This document shows positions 49,580-59,371 of a stretch of DNA of 64,000 bases, in pieces; the stretch's first letter is position 1; each line of letters opens with the position of its first letter. Below the pieces are notes generated by a model. It was not told where the DNA came from and made no database searches. It saw only the letters and a list, made by a program, of their open reading frames with translations. The stretch is from Mollicutes bacterium (GTDB lineage: Bacteria; Bacillota_I; Bacilli_A; Izemoplasmatales; Izemoplasmataceae), in the NCBI GenBank assembly GCA_003551005.1, contig PULR01000033.1:1-64000 (forward strand), read 5' to 3'. Position numbers and translations under genes: made by a program.

Positions 49580-50251
49580 ATGCGGATCGGAATCCTGTGT
49601 GCGATGGAAGAAGAACTCGCCGCGGTGCGCGCCGAGCTTGGCGAAGGCCAATCGGTGCCGCTTGAAGGGGTGCATGCCCTGCAGTTCGCAGCAGGGGATC
49701 ATGAGGTGTACTTGTTGCGCACGAAGATAGGCAAGGTCTCGGCGGCTTATGCCGCGACGATTTTTATCCGCGCCCTTCGTCCGGACGCCGTCATCACAGC
49801 CGGCATTGCCGGCGGCATCGGCGTGCGGCTCGGCGATGTCGTCCTCGGCAGCGGCACCTTGCAGCATGATGTCGACGTGACGCCTTTTGGCTACAAGCAA
49901 GCGCAGATTCCCGAGTTCGACCGCATCTTCAAGACCGATCCGGAGTTGCTTGAAAAGGCCCTGCGGGCCTTTGACAAGGATGAGGTGAAAAACGGTCTCA
50001 TCGCCAGCGGCGATCAGTTCCTCACCGACCCCGCCGCCCTGAAGCGGTTGGATTCCGATATCCGTGCCGTCGACATGGAAAGCGCGGCGGTTGCGCAGGT
50101 CTGCGAGCTGACGGGTACGCCGTTCCTGCCGGTGCGCACCATCAGCGACCTACCGGGTGAGCCGGACCAGCTGGATTTTCACGAAAACAGCCTCGAGGCG
50201 GCGTTGGAAAAACTTGGCGAGGCCGTCCAGAAGGTGCTGTCCTCGCTGTGA
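49580..50251 (+). CDS. mtnN: 5'-methylthioadenosine/S-adenosylhomocysteine nucleosidase
   Basis: IGILCAMEEELAAV, TAGIAGG, VDMESAAVAQVC. Confidence 0.94.
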   Translation: MRIGILCAMEEELAAVRAELGEGQSVPLEGVHALQFAAGDHEVYLLRTKIGKVSAAYAATIFIRALRPDAVITAGIAGGIGVRLGDVVLGSGTLQHDVDVTPFGYKQAQIPEFDRIFKTDPELLEKALRAFDKDEVKNGLIASGDQFLTDPAALKRLDSDIRAVDMESAAVAQVCELTGTPFLPVRTISDLPGEPDQLDFHENSLEAALEKLGEAVQKVLSSL

Positions 50252-50967
50252 GAATCCTCCAGACCCACGATCGCACGTATCATCTTCACATCCACCGGCA
50301 CCGTGGCCGCAAACGCATTCAGTTCAAGCGCAGACGACGCACCCACTTCGAGGTAGGGGCGCCGTTTTTCATGTCGGATGCCGCGATTCTCGACTTTGCC
50401 CGCCGACATCTAGCCGCCCTTGACGCGCTGCCGATTCTCCCGCCCCTTCGCCTGAAGCCGTTCGAGGAAGGGTGTGTGTGGCTGTTCGGACACCGCTACC
50501 CGCTGAAGACTGCAATCGGCACTTCCCCTCGTGTCTGGCTCAAAGATGATACAGTGCACGTCCAATCGAAAGAGGATGACATCGAAGCCTATGCGGCTGC
50601 GCTTGAAAGGTTCTGTAAGCAGCTGCTGGGCCGCGAAGCGCAGGCCATCGCAGAGGTGCTGCAAGAAAGACACCCAGCGCTCCCTGCCGAGGTGAAAATC
50701 TTTCCGCGGCGCATGGAGACGCGTTTCGGGAGCTGTACCCCCTCGCGGCGGCGGGTACGGGTGAATCTTGCCCTGATTCATTACCCGCGGACTTGTCTGG
50801 AATACGTCGTCGCCCATGAAATGAGCCACCTTCTGCATCCGGACCATTCCCGCGCCTTCTATGACACCCTCGCGAAGCTCTGCCCGGACTTCCGCGCGCG
50901 AGAGAAGGACCTCAAGCGTCGCCACGCCGCATTCACCCGGGCAAGTGACAAAACCGCCCCGCTTTAG
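50248..50967 (+). CDS. YgjP/DUF45-like M48-type metallopeptidase
   Basis: RFGSCTPSRRRVRVNLALIHYP, VVAHEMSHLLHPDHSRAFY; GTG start. Confidence 0.88.
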   Translation: MRILQTHDRTYHLHIHRHRGRKRIQFKRRRRTHFEVGAPFFMSDAAILDFARRHLAALDALPILPPLRLKPFEEGCVWLFGHRYPLKTAIGTSPRVWLKDDTVHVQSKEDDIEAYAAALERFCKQLLGREAQAIAEVLQERHPALPAEVKIFPRRMETRFGSCTPSRRRVRVNLALIHYPRTCLEYVVAHEMSHLLHPDHSRAFYDTLAKLCPDFRAREKDLKRRHAAFTRASDKTAPL

Positions 50968-50999
50968 TATACTAGGGACGCATACAAGGAGGCGAGGAC

Positions 51000-51563
51000 A
51001 TGTTGCAGTATTTCATCGACCCGGACAAATGCCTTCCCGACTATCACGCCCGGCGTGTTCAGGAGTTTGATTTGAACTCCTTTCAAGCGGCCGGTTATCG
51101 TGTGCTGCTTTTCGATATCGACAACACGCTGGTCGACTACGATTCGGATTATCCCGAGGCGGACATCCAGGCGTTCCTTGAATGTGCGAAGGAGCGTTTC
51201 GATGTCGCGCTGCTCTCGAACAATCACAAACGGCGCATCACCCCCTTGGCGAAGTCGCTCGGAATACCGGCCGTGCATCATGCCCGGAAGCCGCTGAAGA
51301 GCGGTTTCCGGCGGGCGCTCAAGCAGGTCGCTCCGAACGCCCGCCCGGAAAGCGTGCTCGTTGTCGGCGACCAGGTGATGACCGATATCTACGGAGCGAA
51401 ACGCTCAGGTTTCGATGCGGCGCTCGTACATCCGCTTCGCCCCGGGAGTGAGAGATGGTATACACGGCTGAATCGCTGGCTGGAGCGCCGCATGCTTCGC
51501 CGTGTGGAGAAAGCCCACCCCGAGCGCTTCGAAGCGCTGAAGCTGAAAGCGAGGGATGCATGA
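51000..51563 (+). CDS. yqeG: YqeG family HAD-type phosphatase
   Basis: LLFDIDNTLVDYDSDYP, VGDQVMTDIYGAKRSG. Confidence 0.94.
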   Translation: MLQYFIDPDKCLPDYHARRVQEFDLNSFQAAGYRVLLFDIDNTLVDYDSDYPEADIQAFLECAKERFDVALLSNNHKRRITPLAKSLGIPAVHHARKPLKSGFRRALKQVAPNARPESVLVVGDQVMTDIYGAKRSGFDAALVHPLRPGSERWYTRLNRWLERRMLRRVEKAHPERFEALKLKARDA

Positions 51564-52642
51564 TGGGAAAAACCTGTATCGGTTGCGGCGGGACCTTGCA
51601 GAATACCGACCCGCATCGTCCGTTCTACACCCCGAAGAACCTCGAGACGGAGGAGACGGTCTACTGTCAGCGGTGCTATCGCATGCGTCACTACGGAAAG
51701 GTGATTCCGACCACCCTCGAAGCGGAGGATTACCGGTCGATGGTCGAAAAAATCGATCCGGACAGCTTGATCGTACAGGTCATCGACCTCTTCGACATCG
51801 AAGGGTCGCTGATTCCCTCGCTGCGTCCATTCGCCCGCAAGGACAATCTTTTCATCGTCGCCAACAAACGCGACCTTCTCCCGGAAGCAGTGAAGGATTC
51901 GAAACTCAAGCATCGGTTGAACCGGCTGCTTCTGGATGAAGGATTCCGTCCGATCCGGCTCGAGATGCTCAGCGCCTTCGATGCGCGCGCCGTCGACAGG
52001 CTCGTCGAGTCGATCGCCGCCGAGGCGAAAGGCCGCGACGTCTATGTCGTTGGTGCGACCAACGTCGGCAAGAGCACGCTTATCAACCGCATGCTCGACG
52101 CCGATGGAGCCGGGCCGATTACGACCTTCTACGCGCCGGGCACGACACAGGATTTCATTGAAATCCCTTTTGAAGGCGCGAGGTTGTTCGACACCCCGGG
52201 CCTCTTCAACCGCAACCACTACTACAACCTTCTCGATGCCGCTTCGCTGAAGGCCGTGCGGCCCACGCGCACCGTGAAGCCCCGTAATTATCAGCTCGAG
52301 GTCAACCAGACGCTTTTCCTCGGCGCCCTCGCCCGACTCGACTTCCTCAAGGGTCTGCCTTCCTCTTTCACTATCTATGTCTCCGAAGAGGTCGTCGTCC
52401 ATCGCACCAAGATGCTCAACGCCGATCAATACTTTGATAGGCATGCCTTCAAGGACCTGACGCCTCCTTTCGAAGGGGAGCAAACGCATGAGTTCCATGT
52501 CGATCAGTTCCCCTTGAAGGACGAGCGCAAGACGGACATCGTCTTTCCCGGACTCGGATTTCTTACGGTGAAGGGCATGGGCGTCATCCGTGTCTATACC
52601 CCCAAAGGCATCCGGCCTTATCAGCGGGAGGCACTGATATGA
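51560..52642 (+). CDS. yqeH: Ribosome biogenesis GTPase YqeH
   Basis: CIGCGG...YCQRCYRMRHY zinc finger, VVGATNVGKSTLIN, DTPGLFN. Confidence 0.95.
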   Translation: MMGKTCIGCGGTLQNTDPHRPFYTPKNLETEETVYCQRCYRMRHYGKVIPTTLEAEDYRSMVEKIDPDSLIVQVIDLFDIEGSLIPSLRPFARKDNLFIVANKRDLLPEAVKDSKLKHRLNRLLLDEGFRPIRLEMLSAFDARAVDRLVESIAAEAKGRDVYVVGATNVGKSTLINRMLDADGAGPITTFYAPGTTQDFIEIPFEGARLFDTPGLFNRNHYYNLLDAASLKAVRPTRTVKPRNYQLEVNQTLFLGALARLDFLKGLPSSFTIYVSEEVVVHRTKMLNADQYFDRHAFKDLTPPFEGEQTHEFHVDQFPLKDERKTDIVFPGLGFLTVKGMGVIRVYTPKGIRPYQREALI

Positions 52643-53214
52643 ATCTCGGCAGAGTCCGCGCCGATGTCGAAGACACGTTCGCAGGAAACGCTGAACGCTT
52701 GAGGCATACCCAAGGGGTGCTCGCCACGGCGCTCCAGCTGGCAAGAAAGCATCGTGTCTCGCCGTTGCGTGCGGCGCTCGCGGCGCTTTTGCATGATCGC
52801 ACCAAGCCGCTCTCCCCGAAGCAGCATGCCGCCCTCATCCGCCGTCATTACCCTGAAGAGGTGCTCAGGGAATACGCCGAGCCGCTTCATCACGCCTTCA
52901 GCGCGGCCGCCTACGCGAAGGAGCAGCACGGCATCGAGGATCCGGAGATCCTCCGTGCGATCGCCTCGCACGTCGTGGGAAGACCCGGCATGTCCGTGCT
53001 CGAACGCATTCTCTTCATCAGCGACTACATCGAGCCGAACCGTCCTTATGAAGCGTGCCGGAAAGTCCGCCCGGTCGCGTTCGAAGATCTTGATCTGGCC
53101 GTATTTCTGGCGATGGACAACTCCATCACGCACTTCGAGGCACAAGGTGGCCACATCCCGGAAACCGCCTATCTGGCCCGGGACTATTACGCAAAAAAAG
53201 GAGGCAACAGATGA
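52639..53214 (+). CDS. yqeK: HD-domain protein YqeK (Ap4A hydrolase family)
   Basis: RLRHTQGVLATA, LAALLHDRTK, IASHVVGRPGMSVLERILFISDYIEPNR. Confidence 0.9.
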   Translation: MNLGRVRADVEDTFAGNAERLRHTQGVLATALQLARKHRVSPLRAALAALLHDRTKPLSPKQHAALIRRHYPEEVLREYAEPLHHAFSAAAYAKEQHGIEDPEILRAIASHVVGRPGMSVLERILFISDYIEPNRPYEACRKVRPVAFEDLDLAVFLAMDNSITHFEAQGGHIPETAYLARDYYAKKGGNR

Positions 53215-53552
53215 AAAAACTCGCATTGGTCGTCAGGACATTGGACGATGTCCGGCTTGAGGACATTGTCGTCTACGATGTGCGGACCGCTTCCCCGTTC
53301 TTCGATTACGTCGTCATCAGCAGCGGTCAGAATGCAAGGCAGCTGAAGGCCGCTATTGCGCGGCTCCGCGATGCGTTCGATGAAGCGGATTATCCGCGCT
53401 TCACCGTCGAGGGCGGCGAGCAGGCCAGATGGGTCCTGCTGGATGGGCAGGATATTGTCATCAACCTTTTCACGCCCGAGGAACGGGATTACTATGAAAT
53501 CGAGAAAATCTGGCACGACGTCCCGCAAGTGGATGTCGAAGCCTTCAAATAA
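53211..53552 (+). CDS. rsfS: Ribosomal silencing factor RsfS
   Basis: DVRTASPFFDYVVISSGQNARQLKA, WVLLDGQDIVINLFTPEERDYYEIEKIW. Confidence 0.94.
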   Translation: MKKLALVVRTLDDVRLEDIVVYDVRTASPFFDYVVISSGQNARQLKAAIARLRDAFDEADYPRFTVEGGEQARWVLLDGQDIVINLFTPEERDYYEIEKIWHDVPQVDVEAFK

Positions 53553-53560
53553 TCACAAGC

Positions 53561-53609
53561 AAAACCTCCCCTCACGCCCGAAGTATCAAGGCGAGAGGGG
53601 TGGTTTTTT
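53561..53609 (+). terminator. Intrinsic terminator after rsfS
   Basis: AACCTCCCCTCACGCCC...GGCGAGAGGGGTGGTTTTTT. Confidence 0.75.
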
Positions 53610-53610
53610 C

Positions 53611-54180
53611 ATGACAGGATGGAAACGATGGGTGCTGCCCGTCGTGGCGGTGCTGGTGATGGTCTCGGCGGTGGCGTTGAACGTTCTCGGTGAAGGGGAG
53701 GACCCTGTTTCAGAGGACCCCTTCGAGCCCCTGCCCGTTCCCGAAAGCGAAGGCGACCCCGTGCGATACGCGGATATCCAGGGCGCAGTCCGGAACCCGG
53801 GGGTGTATCGGATCGAGGAGGGCTTGCGGCTGTTTCAGATCATCGACTACGCAGGGGGTCTGCGCAGCGATGCGGATGTCCGCGGGTTGAGCCTCGCAAG
53901 AAGACTGCAGGATGAAGAGCAGGTTTGGATCCCCTTCGAGGGCGAGAGGGAGCATGAGCTAAAAGAGCCCGGCGGTGTGGACGATGACGGCCCGCTTTGC
54001 ATCAACACCGCCTCGGAGGAGGCGCTCCGCTCGCTGCCGAATGTCGGTCCTGCGACCGCGTCGGCCATCGTCGTCTACCGCGAGGAGAACGGACGTTTCG
54101 AGACGGTGGAGGGATTGCTCGAGGTATCGAACATCGGGGAGGCGACGCTTGAGCAGCTGCGTCCGCTTATCACGGTTTGA
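53611..54180 (+). CDS. comEA: Competence protein ComEA (SLBB + helix-hairpin-helix DNA receptor)
   Basis: N-terminal TM, SLBB-like domain, CINTASEEALRSLPNVGPATASAIVVYREENGRF. Confidence 0.9.
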   Translation: MTGWKRWVLPVVAVLVMVSAVALNVLGEGEDPVSEDPFEPLPVPESEGDPVRYADIQGAVRNPGVYRIEEGLRLFQIIDYAGGLRSDADVRGLSLARRLQDEEQVWIPFEGEREHELKEPGGVDDDGPLCINTASEEALRSLPNVGPATASAIVVYREENGRFETVEGLLEVSNIGEATLEQLRPLITV

Positions 54181-54208
54181 AGGATTCGGGCCGCTTGCGC
54201 TGATCGTC

Positions 54209-56236
54209 GTGGCCCTCTCCGTGTATGCGCTCGAGATTGTCGCGTTGTTTGTGCCGGCGACGGTGCTCTGGCTGCGCGTAATCCGGCGGGATTTGCTGGT
54301 GGGGATCGTGGTGGCGCTGCTTGCCGGTTTCGTTGCGGCGGGCTTTCTTTTCATTACGCCCCGTGAGGTCGCGGATCGTGTTCATGAAGGCGTCGTCACG
54401 AACGTCGAAGCCGGACGGGAGCATCCCCGTTTCACCCTGAGGAGCCAATCCGGCAGACTGCTTGTCTATGAGGATATCCCGGTCCGTTCAGGAGACCGTC
54501 TCCGCGTTACCGGAGACGTGGAACCCTTCCCAATGAGAGGTTTCTTCGGCGGGTTCGATTACGGCGCCTATCTTCAGGCCGAAGGCATCGACGGCATCCT
54601 GTACGCGGAAGAGGTTGTCCGCCTGGAGGAGCGTTTCACACCGTATACGCTGAAAGGAAGGATCGAGGCCCGGATTGCGACCTACGACGCCGCGCCTTAT
54701 CTTCATACTTTCGTGCTGGCCGAACGTTCGCATTTCGACGAGCCCTTTCTCGAGTCTGTGGCGGGGCTGGGGCTTTCCCACCTGTTCGCGGTGTCCGGGC
54801 TGCATGTCTCCTTCCTTGCGCTCTGCGTACACAAGGGAGCCTCGTGGACCGGCGACGACCGCATCCGCGACGGCGCGGTGCTTGTGATGCTGGGCGGGTT
54901 CTTGTTTCTTAGCAGTCTGGCGCCGTCGGTCGTGCGCGCGTCCCTGACGGCGAGCGTGCTCATCTTCAACCGCCGGTTCAAGCTTGGACTGGAGCCGGTT
55001 GATATTGTCGCCTGGCTCGCCGTGGCGCTGCTGATGTGGCGACCCCATTATGCGGTGCATTCAGGGTTCATCCTGTCCTTCTCCGTGTCGCTGACGATTT
55101 TGCTGCTGGCTCCCCATCTCATGAGGAAATCCCGGTTTGAACAGCTTTTCACGGTCTCGGGCGCGGCCTTTTTGGTGTCCCTGCCCCTGGTGCTGGATTT
55201 TAACGGTGAGGCGAACCTGACCAGTGTCGTGCTGAATGTCCTTCTCGGCCCGTTTTTGACGTTGGTGATTCTACCATTGACCTATGCGACGTTCGCCGTT
55301 CGCTTCTTCGAACCGGTGCTGGTTGTGGCGGCGAATGTTTTCGAGGCGGCGGTGACTTTTTTCGATGCCTATGGCGCAATCCGACTGCGATTCAGCATCC
55401 CGCCCGGCATCTTCCGCGCCGGGTATTACGGGCTGTTGGTCTGGGGGTTGAGTCGCTGGAGCGCCGGCCGATCGTACTGGAGGGCTGCCGCGGGTCTTGT
55501 CGCATTGTGCGTGTTCTTGGTTTTTCAGCCCCTCTTCGTGCCGTATCGCGAAGTCGAGATGTTCGATGTGCGCGGGGACGCCTTTCTTGTCCGTGATCGT
55601 CATGACCGCTGCAACATCCTCATCGACACCGGCGAGCCGGACCCGCATCAAAACCTTGTCTCCGCGCTCGAACGCAAGAACATCCGGCGGCTCGATTATG
55701 TCGTGCTGACGCACCGCCATCTCGACCACTACGGTGCCTATCCCGACATCGAGGCGCGATTCGCGATCGGCGAGCGGATCACGAATGTCAACCAGTCCGA
55801 CTTCGAGGGTCGGTCCATCTCCTGCGGGGGATTCGTCTTCGAGGTGCTTCCGCTGGAATATCCACATTCCGGCGAGAACGACCGTTCCGTGGTCCTCAGG
55901 CTCGAAGCGGACGAGACGTATCTCTTCACCGGGGACATCGAGGGGCCGAGGGAGCGAACTCTGCTTCTTTCCCCGTCCCTGCAGGCATTGCAGGCCGATG
56001 TGCTAAAAGTTCCGCATCATGGATCGGCAACGTCCTCCTCGAATGCTTTTCTTGAAGCCGTCGATGCGGAAGTTGCCTTGGTTCCGGCCCGTTTGGGGAA
56101 CCGCTTCAACCATCCGTCACCGTGCGTGATCGAGCGGCTTGAAGCGAGGGACATCCAGGTTTTTCGTCTCGATGCGCATGGCAGCGTCCGCATTCGCTAT
56201 CTTTTCGGAAGACGCTTTAAAAACACTGCGAATTGA
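54209..56236 (+). CDS. comEC: DNA internalization protein ComEC/Rec2 (start uncertain)
   Basis: VAGLGLSHLFAVSGLHVSFL, multi-TM core, MBL domain VLTHRHLDHYG; no obvious ATG near comEA stop, GTG 54209 or 54221 possible. Confidence 0.88.
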   Translation: MALSVYALEIVALFVPATVLWLRVIRRDLLVGIVVALLAGFVAAGFLFITPREVADRVHEGVVTNVEAGREHPRFTLRSQSGRLLVYEDIPVRSGDRLRVTGDVEPFPMRGFFGGFDYGAYLQAEGIDGILYAEEVVRLEERFTPYTLKGRIEARIATYDAAPYLHTFVLAERSHFDEPFLESVAGLGLSHLFAVSGLHVSFLALCVHKGASWTGDDRIRDGAVLVMLGGFLFLSSLAPSVVRASLTASVLIFNRRFKLGLEPVDIVAWLAVALLMWRPHYAVHSGFILSFSVSLTILLLAPHLMRKSRFEQLFTVSGAAFLVSLPLVLDFNGEANLTSVVLNVLLGPFLTLVILPLTYATFAVRFFEPVLVVAANVFEAAVTFFDAYGAIRLRFSIPPGIFRAGYYGLLVWGLSRWSAGRSYWRAAAGLVALCVFLVFQPLFVPYREVEMFDVRGDAFLVRDRHDRCNILIDTGEPDPHQNLVSALERKNIRRLDYVVLTHRHLDHYGAYPDIEARFAIGERITNVNQSDFEGRSISCGGFVFEVLPLEYPHSGENDRSVVLRLEADETYLFTGDIEGPRERTLLLSPSLQALQADVLKVPHHGSATSSSNAFLEAVDAEVALVPARLGNRFNHPSPCVIERLEARDIQVFRLDAHGSVRIRYLFGRRFKNTAN

Positions 56237-56273
56237 CCTGCCGGGTATGCTATAATGGCACTGAGGTGATACC

Positions 56274-57239
56274 ATGCAGCCGAACATCCAGCTGTTCTAC
56301 GGAGAAGACGATTTCCACATCCGCAACAAAGTCAATCAGCTGATTCGCAAGCTGGGTGTCGATGATTTCAACGTCACCACCTACGATCTGGAAGAGACCC
56401 CGATCGAGGAGGCCGTCAACGACGCGATGACGATCCCCTTCATGAGCGAGTGGAAGGTCGTCGTCGCGAAGAACGCCTGGTTCTTGAGCACGCGGAAGGT
56501 GAACAAGCAGCCCGAACACAACCGGGGCTATCTCGGTGAATACCTCGAGAACCCCACCGAGGAGACGCTGTTCATTCTGACCGTTCCCAGCGCGAAACTC
56601 GACAATCGTTCCCAGCTGGTCAAGACCCTCAAGCATCAAGCGGAGGTGACCGAATGCCGCCTCAAGAGCGCCCAGGACCTCTCGGCCTGGATCAAGCGTC
56701 AGCTGGCCAATGCCGGGGTCAATATCGAACGCGACGCCCTTGCGGAATTCGTCCGCCGCATTCAAGGGAGTACCGAGATGGCCTACAGCGAGACCCGGAA
56801 GCTGCTGTTGTACGCGGAAGGGATGGCCTCGATCGACAAGGATATCGTGAAACGGGTCGTGACGCGTAATGTCGAAGAGAACGTCTACGAGATCACGAAC
56901 GCCCTGCTTGAAGGAAACCATCGGCGCGCTTTGGAAGTGTATCGCGACCTGACCGCCTACAGCGAGGATCCCTTGCGCGTGTTAGGCGTCGTGGTGGGAA
57001 AATATCGTGAGATGATGCAGGTGAAGACGCTGCTCGAGAAGGGGTATTCCCAGGACGATGTCCAGCATCATTACAACGTCAAGAGCGGCCGCGCCTACTA
57101 CATGGTGCAAAACGCCAAGCAGGTTTCGCGGGACCGCATCGAAAAGCACCTCAAGCAGCTGGAGGACCTGGATTATTCCATCAAGTCCGGGCGGCTTGAA
57201 AAGCGCCTGGCGCTTGAATTGTTCATTCTGAATGCCTGA
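56274..57239 (+). CDS. holA: DNA polymerase III subunit delta
   Basis: LFYGEDDFHIRNKVNQLI, HolA domain layout, upstream of rpsT. Confidence 0.92.
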   Translation: MQPNIQLFYGEDDFHIRNKVNQLIRKLGVDDFNVTTYDLEETPIEEAVNDAMTIPFMSEWKVVVAKNAWFLSTRKVNKQPEHNRGYLGEYLENPTEETLFILTVPSAKLDNRSQLVKTLKHQAEVTECRLKSAQDLSAWIKRQLANAGVNIERDALAEFVRRIQGSTEMAYSETRKLLLYAEGMASIDKDIVKRVVTRNVEENVYEITNALLEGNHRRALEVYRDLTAYSEDPLRVLGVVVGKYREMMQVKTLLEKGYSQDDVQHHYNVKSGRAYYMVQNAKQVSRDRIEKHLKQLEDLDYSIKSGRLEKRLALELFILNA

Positions 57240-57276
57240 ATAAAAAAAGTCTATTCCCGGGAATAGACTTTTATCG
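57240..57276. terminator. Bidirectional terminator between holA and rpsT
   Basis: AAAAAAAGTCTATTCCCGGGAATAGACTTTT. Confidence 0.85.
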
Positions 57277-57534
57277 TAGTTCGTTGAATCGCTGTTGAAG
57301 CCTTGATTTGTGACGCGCGACGAAGTTCTTGTGGTGGAGGCCTTTGGACTGAGCCATGTCAAGTTTCTTGTTCGCATGATTGAGAGCTTTGCGGGCCTGT
57401 TCGGCGTCGCCGTTCTCGATGTGTCTCTCGACATGCTTGATGGCCGTGCGGACTCTTTTGCGGAAACTCTGTCTTTGGCTGCGCTTTCCCGCATCCTGCC
57501 GCACGCGTTTGCGCTGCTGCTTGATGTTTGCCAC
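57271..57534 (-). CDS. rpsT: 30S ribosomal protein S20
   Basis: MANIKQQRKRVRQDAGKRSQRQSFRKRVRTAIK; GTG start. Confidence 0.95.
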   Translation of the reverse strand: MANIKQQRKRVRQDAGKRSQRQSFRKRVRTAIKHVERHIENGDAEQARKALNHANKKLDMAQSKGLHHKNFVARHKSRLQQRFNELR

Positions 57535-57675
57535 GTTCTCACCTCCTGTCGATTGTTTTGGACTGCCACGTCAATTCTATCAAACCGTCTTGTGAAAAGC
57601 AATCCTTATGATGGCCTCGGGCGCTTGAAGTGAATGTCGCCGTCGGTTTTGTTATACTGTCAAAGAGGTGGTATC

Positions 57676-58542
57676 ATGCCCCAGTTGCAAATCGGCCATT
57701 GGAACCCATTCACCGTCGCCCGGCGCGAGCCGGATGGATACATCCTCGAACATCCCGAAGCGACGCTCAGACTTCCCGATAAAGAAACCAGCCGCACGCT
57801 CGAGGTGGGCGAACGCCTGGAAGCGTTCGTCTACATCCGGCATCGCGAAGGGCTTGCCATCACCCTGCGCCGGCCGTATATCGATGTAGAGCGCGCCGCT
57901 TTCGTCCGTGTGGTGGAGAAGAAAGAAGGACTCGGGGTCTTCGTCGATATCGGCCTGGATAAGGATATGCTGGTCTCTAAGGACTACCTGCCGCCTTTGA
58001 AGCGCGAATGGCCGGCAGTCGGCGATCGTCTGCTCTGCCGTCTGAAGGTCTCCGCTAATCAGATGGTGGCCGTCCCCGTTCGGCGGCTCGCCCTTTTCGA
58101 CGCTGTGCGGGCGGAGGAACCGCTCACGGTCGGTGAGACCCTCACCGCGTATGTTGTCTATCACGCTGACGAAGGGCTGGTCCTTTTTACGGAAGCGGGC
58201 CACGAGATCTTCGTTTACCGCAAGCACACCCGTCACGCCCGTCGGCTGGGCGAGGCCGTCGAGGTCACGATCACCACAAAACGGGACGACCTGCGATACA
58301 ACGGCCGGCTCACTAAACAAAAAGAATCGATGATCGACGAGGACGCGCGGCGGATTCTTGACATGCTTGAATCCGAGGGCCGCATTCCCTATACGGATCG
58401 TTCGGATCCGGAGATGATCTTCAGCGCTTTCCATATGAGCAAGGCCGCTTTCAAACGCGCGCTCGGCCGTCTATACAAGGCTGGCTACGTCGAGCTGAAG
58501 GACGAGGAGACAATACTGAAAAAAGAATGTCGCAGCGACTGA
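57676..58542 (+). CDS. cvfB: S1 RNA-binding domain protein, CvfB-like
   Basis: CvfB/YitL S1 repeats and C-terminal wHTH (GRIPYTDRSDPEMIFSAFHMSKAAFKRALGRLYKAG). Confidence 0.9.
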   Translation: MPQLQIGHWNPFTVARREPDGYILEHPEATLRLPDKETSRTLEVGERLEAFVYIRHREGLAITLRRPYIDVERAAFVRVVEKKEGLGVFVDIGLDKDMLVSKDYLPPLKREWPAVGDRLLCRLKVSANQMVAVPVRRLALFDAVRAEEPLTVGETLTAYVVYHADEGLVLFTEAGHEIFVYRKHTRHARRLGEAVEVTITTKRDDLRYNGRLTKQKESMIDEDARRILDMLESEGRIPYTDRSDPEMIFSAFHMSKAAFKRALGRLYKAGYVELKDEETILKKECRSD

Positions 58543-58577
58543 TCAGCTGACAGCATCATCGAAAGCGAGGGAGCGAC

Positions 58578-59312
58578 ATGGGCAGGAAATATCTGGTACG
58601 CAAAGAGGACAAGCAGAAGACGCATTTGAAACGCAGCAAGCTCTTCGCCCGCTACGGGAAGGCAATCTATGTATCCGCCCGGCGGGGAGGTACGAACCTC
58701 GAAAGCAACGACGAGCTTCGACATCTGATCGAGCGGGCGAAACGCGACGACGTGCCCGGAGACATCATCGAGCGGAACTTGAAAAAAGCGGAAGAGTCAA
58801 GTGGAGAGGATTTCGAGCACGTCCGCTATGAAGGGTTCGGCCCGGGCGGCAGTGCGTTTTTGATCGATGCCTTGACGGACAATGTCAACCGGACGGTCAG
58901 CGACGTACGCTATTGCTTCACGAAGATCGGCTCCAAGCTCGGTGTCCGCGGCGCGGTCGAGCACCTCTACGACCACCATTCCTATCTGCTCGTCCGGGGT
59001 TTTGGCGAGGATGAGCTTTTGGATCTGCTCATCGAGGAGGATCTCGAGGTGATCGACCTTTCAAATGAAGCGGACGGCGTTTTGGTCGTCGGCAACGGAA
59101 AAGACCACGACAAGCTCGAAGCGGCATTCAGGAGGCATGGACTGGACATTGTGCATTCGGAGAGCGGCTGGTATCCCAGAACGCTCGTGGAACTTGATGA
59201 GGAGCAGTACGCGCGTTTCGAACAGTTCATGGAGCTGATCAATGACTACGACGACATCCAGGCTGTCTATCACAATGTGAAACTGAAAGCATCCGCGGAT
59301 GAAGAATCCTGA
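58578..59312 (+). CDS. YebC/PmpR-family protein, YeeN/YeeI (YebC_II) type
   Basis: VRYEGFGPGGSAFLIDALTDNVNRTVSDVRYCFTKIGSKLG. Confidence 0.88.
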   Translation: MGRKYLVRKEDKQKTHLKRSKLFARYGKAIYVSARRGGTNLESNDELRHLIERAKRDDVPGDIIERNLKKAEESSGEDFEHVRYEGFGPGGSAFLIDALTDNVNRTVSDVRYCFTKIGSKLGVRGAVEHLYDHHSYLLVRGFGEDELLDLLIEEDLEVIDLSNEADGVLVVGNGKDHDKLEAAFRRHGLDIVHSESGWYPRTLVELDEEQYARFEQFMELINDYDDIQAVYHNVKLKASADEES

Positions 59313-59371
59313 AGGACACATCGTTGAGGGCCCCGGTCCTTTGTGATATAATCGCAATGAGGTGATGCTTC

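Noticed and set aside
51389-52744. 451-aa minus-strand ORF opposite yqeG/yqeH
   Set aside because: Shadow spanning two well-supported genes.
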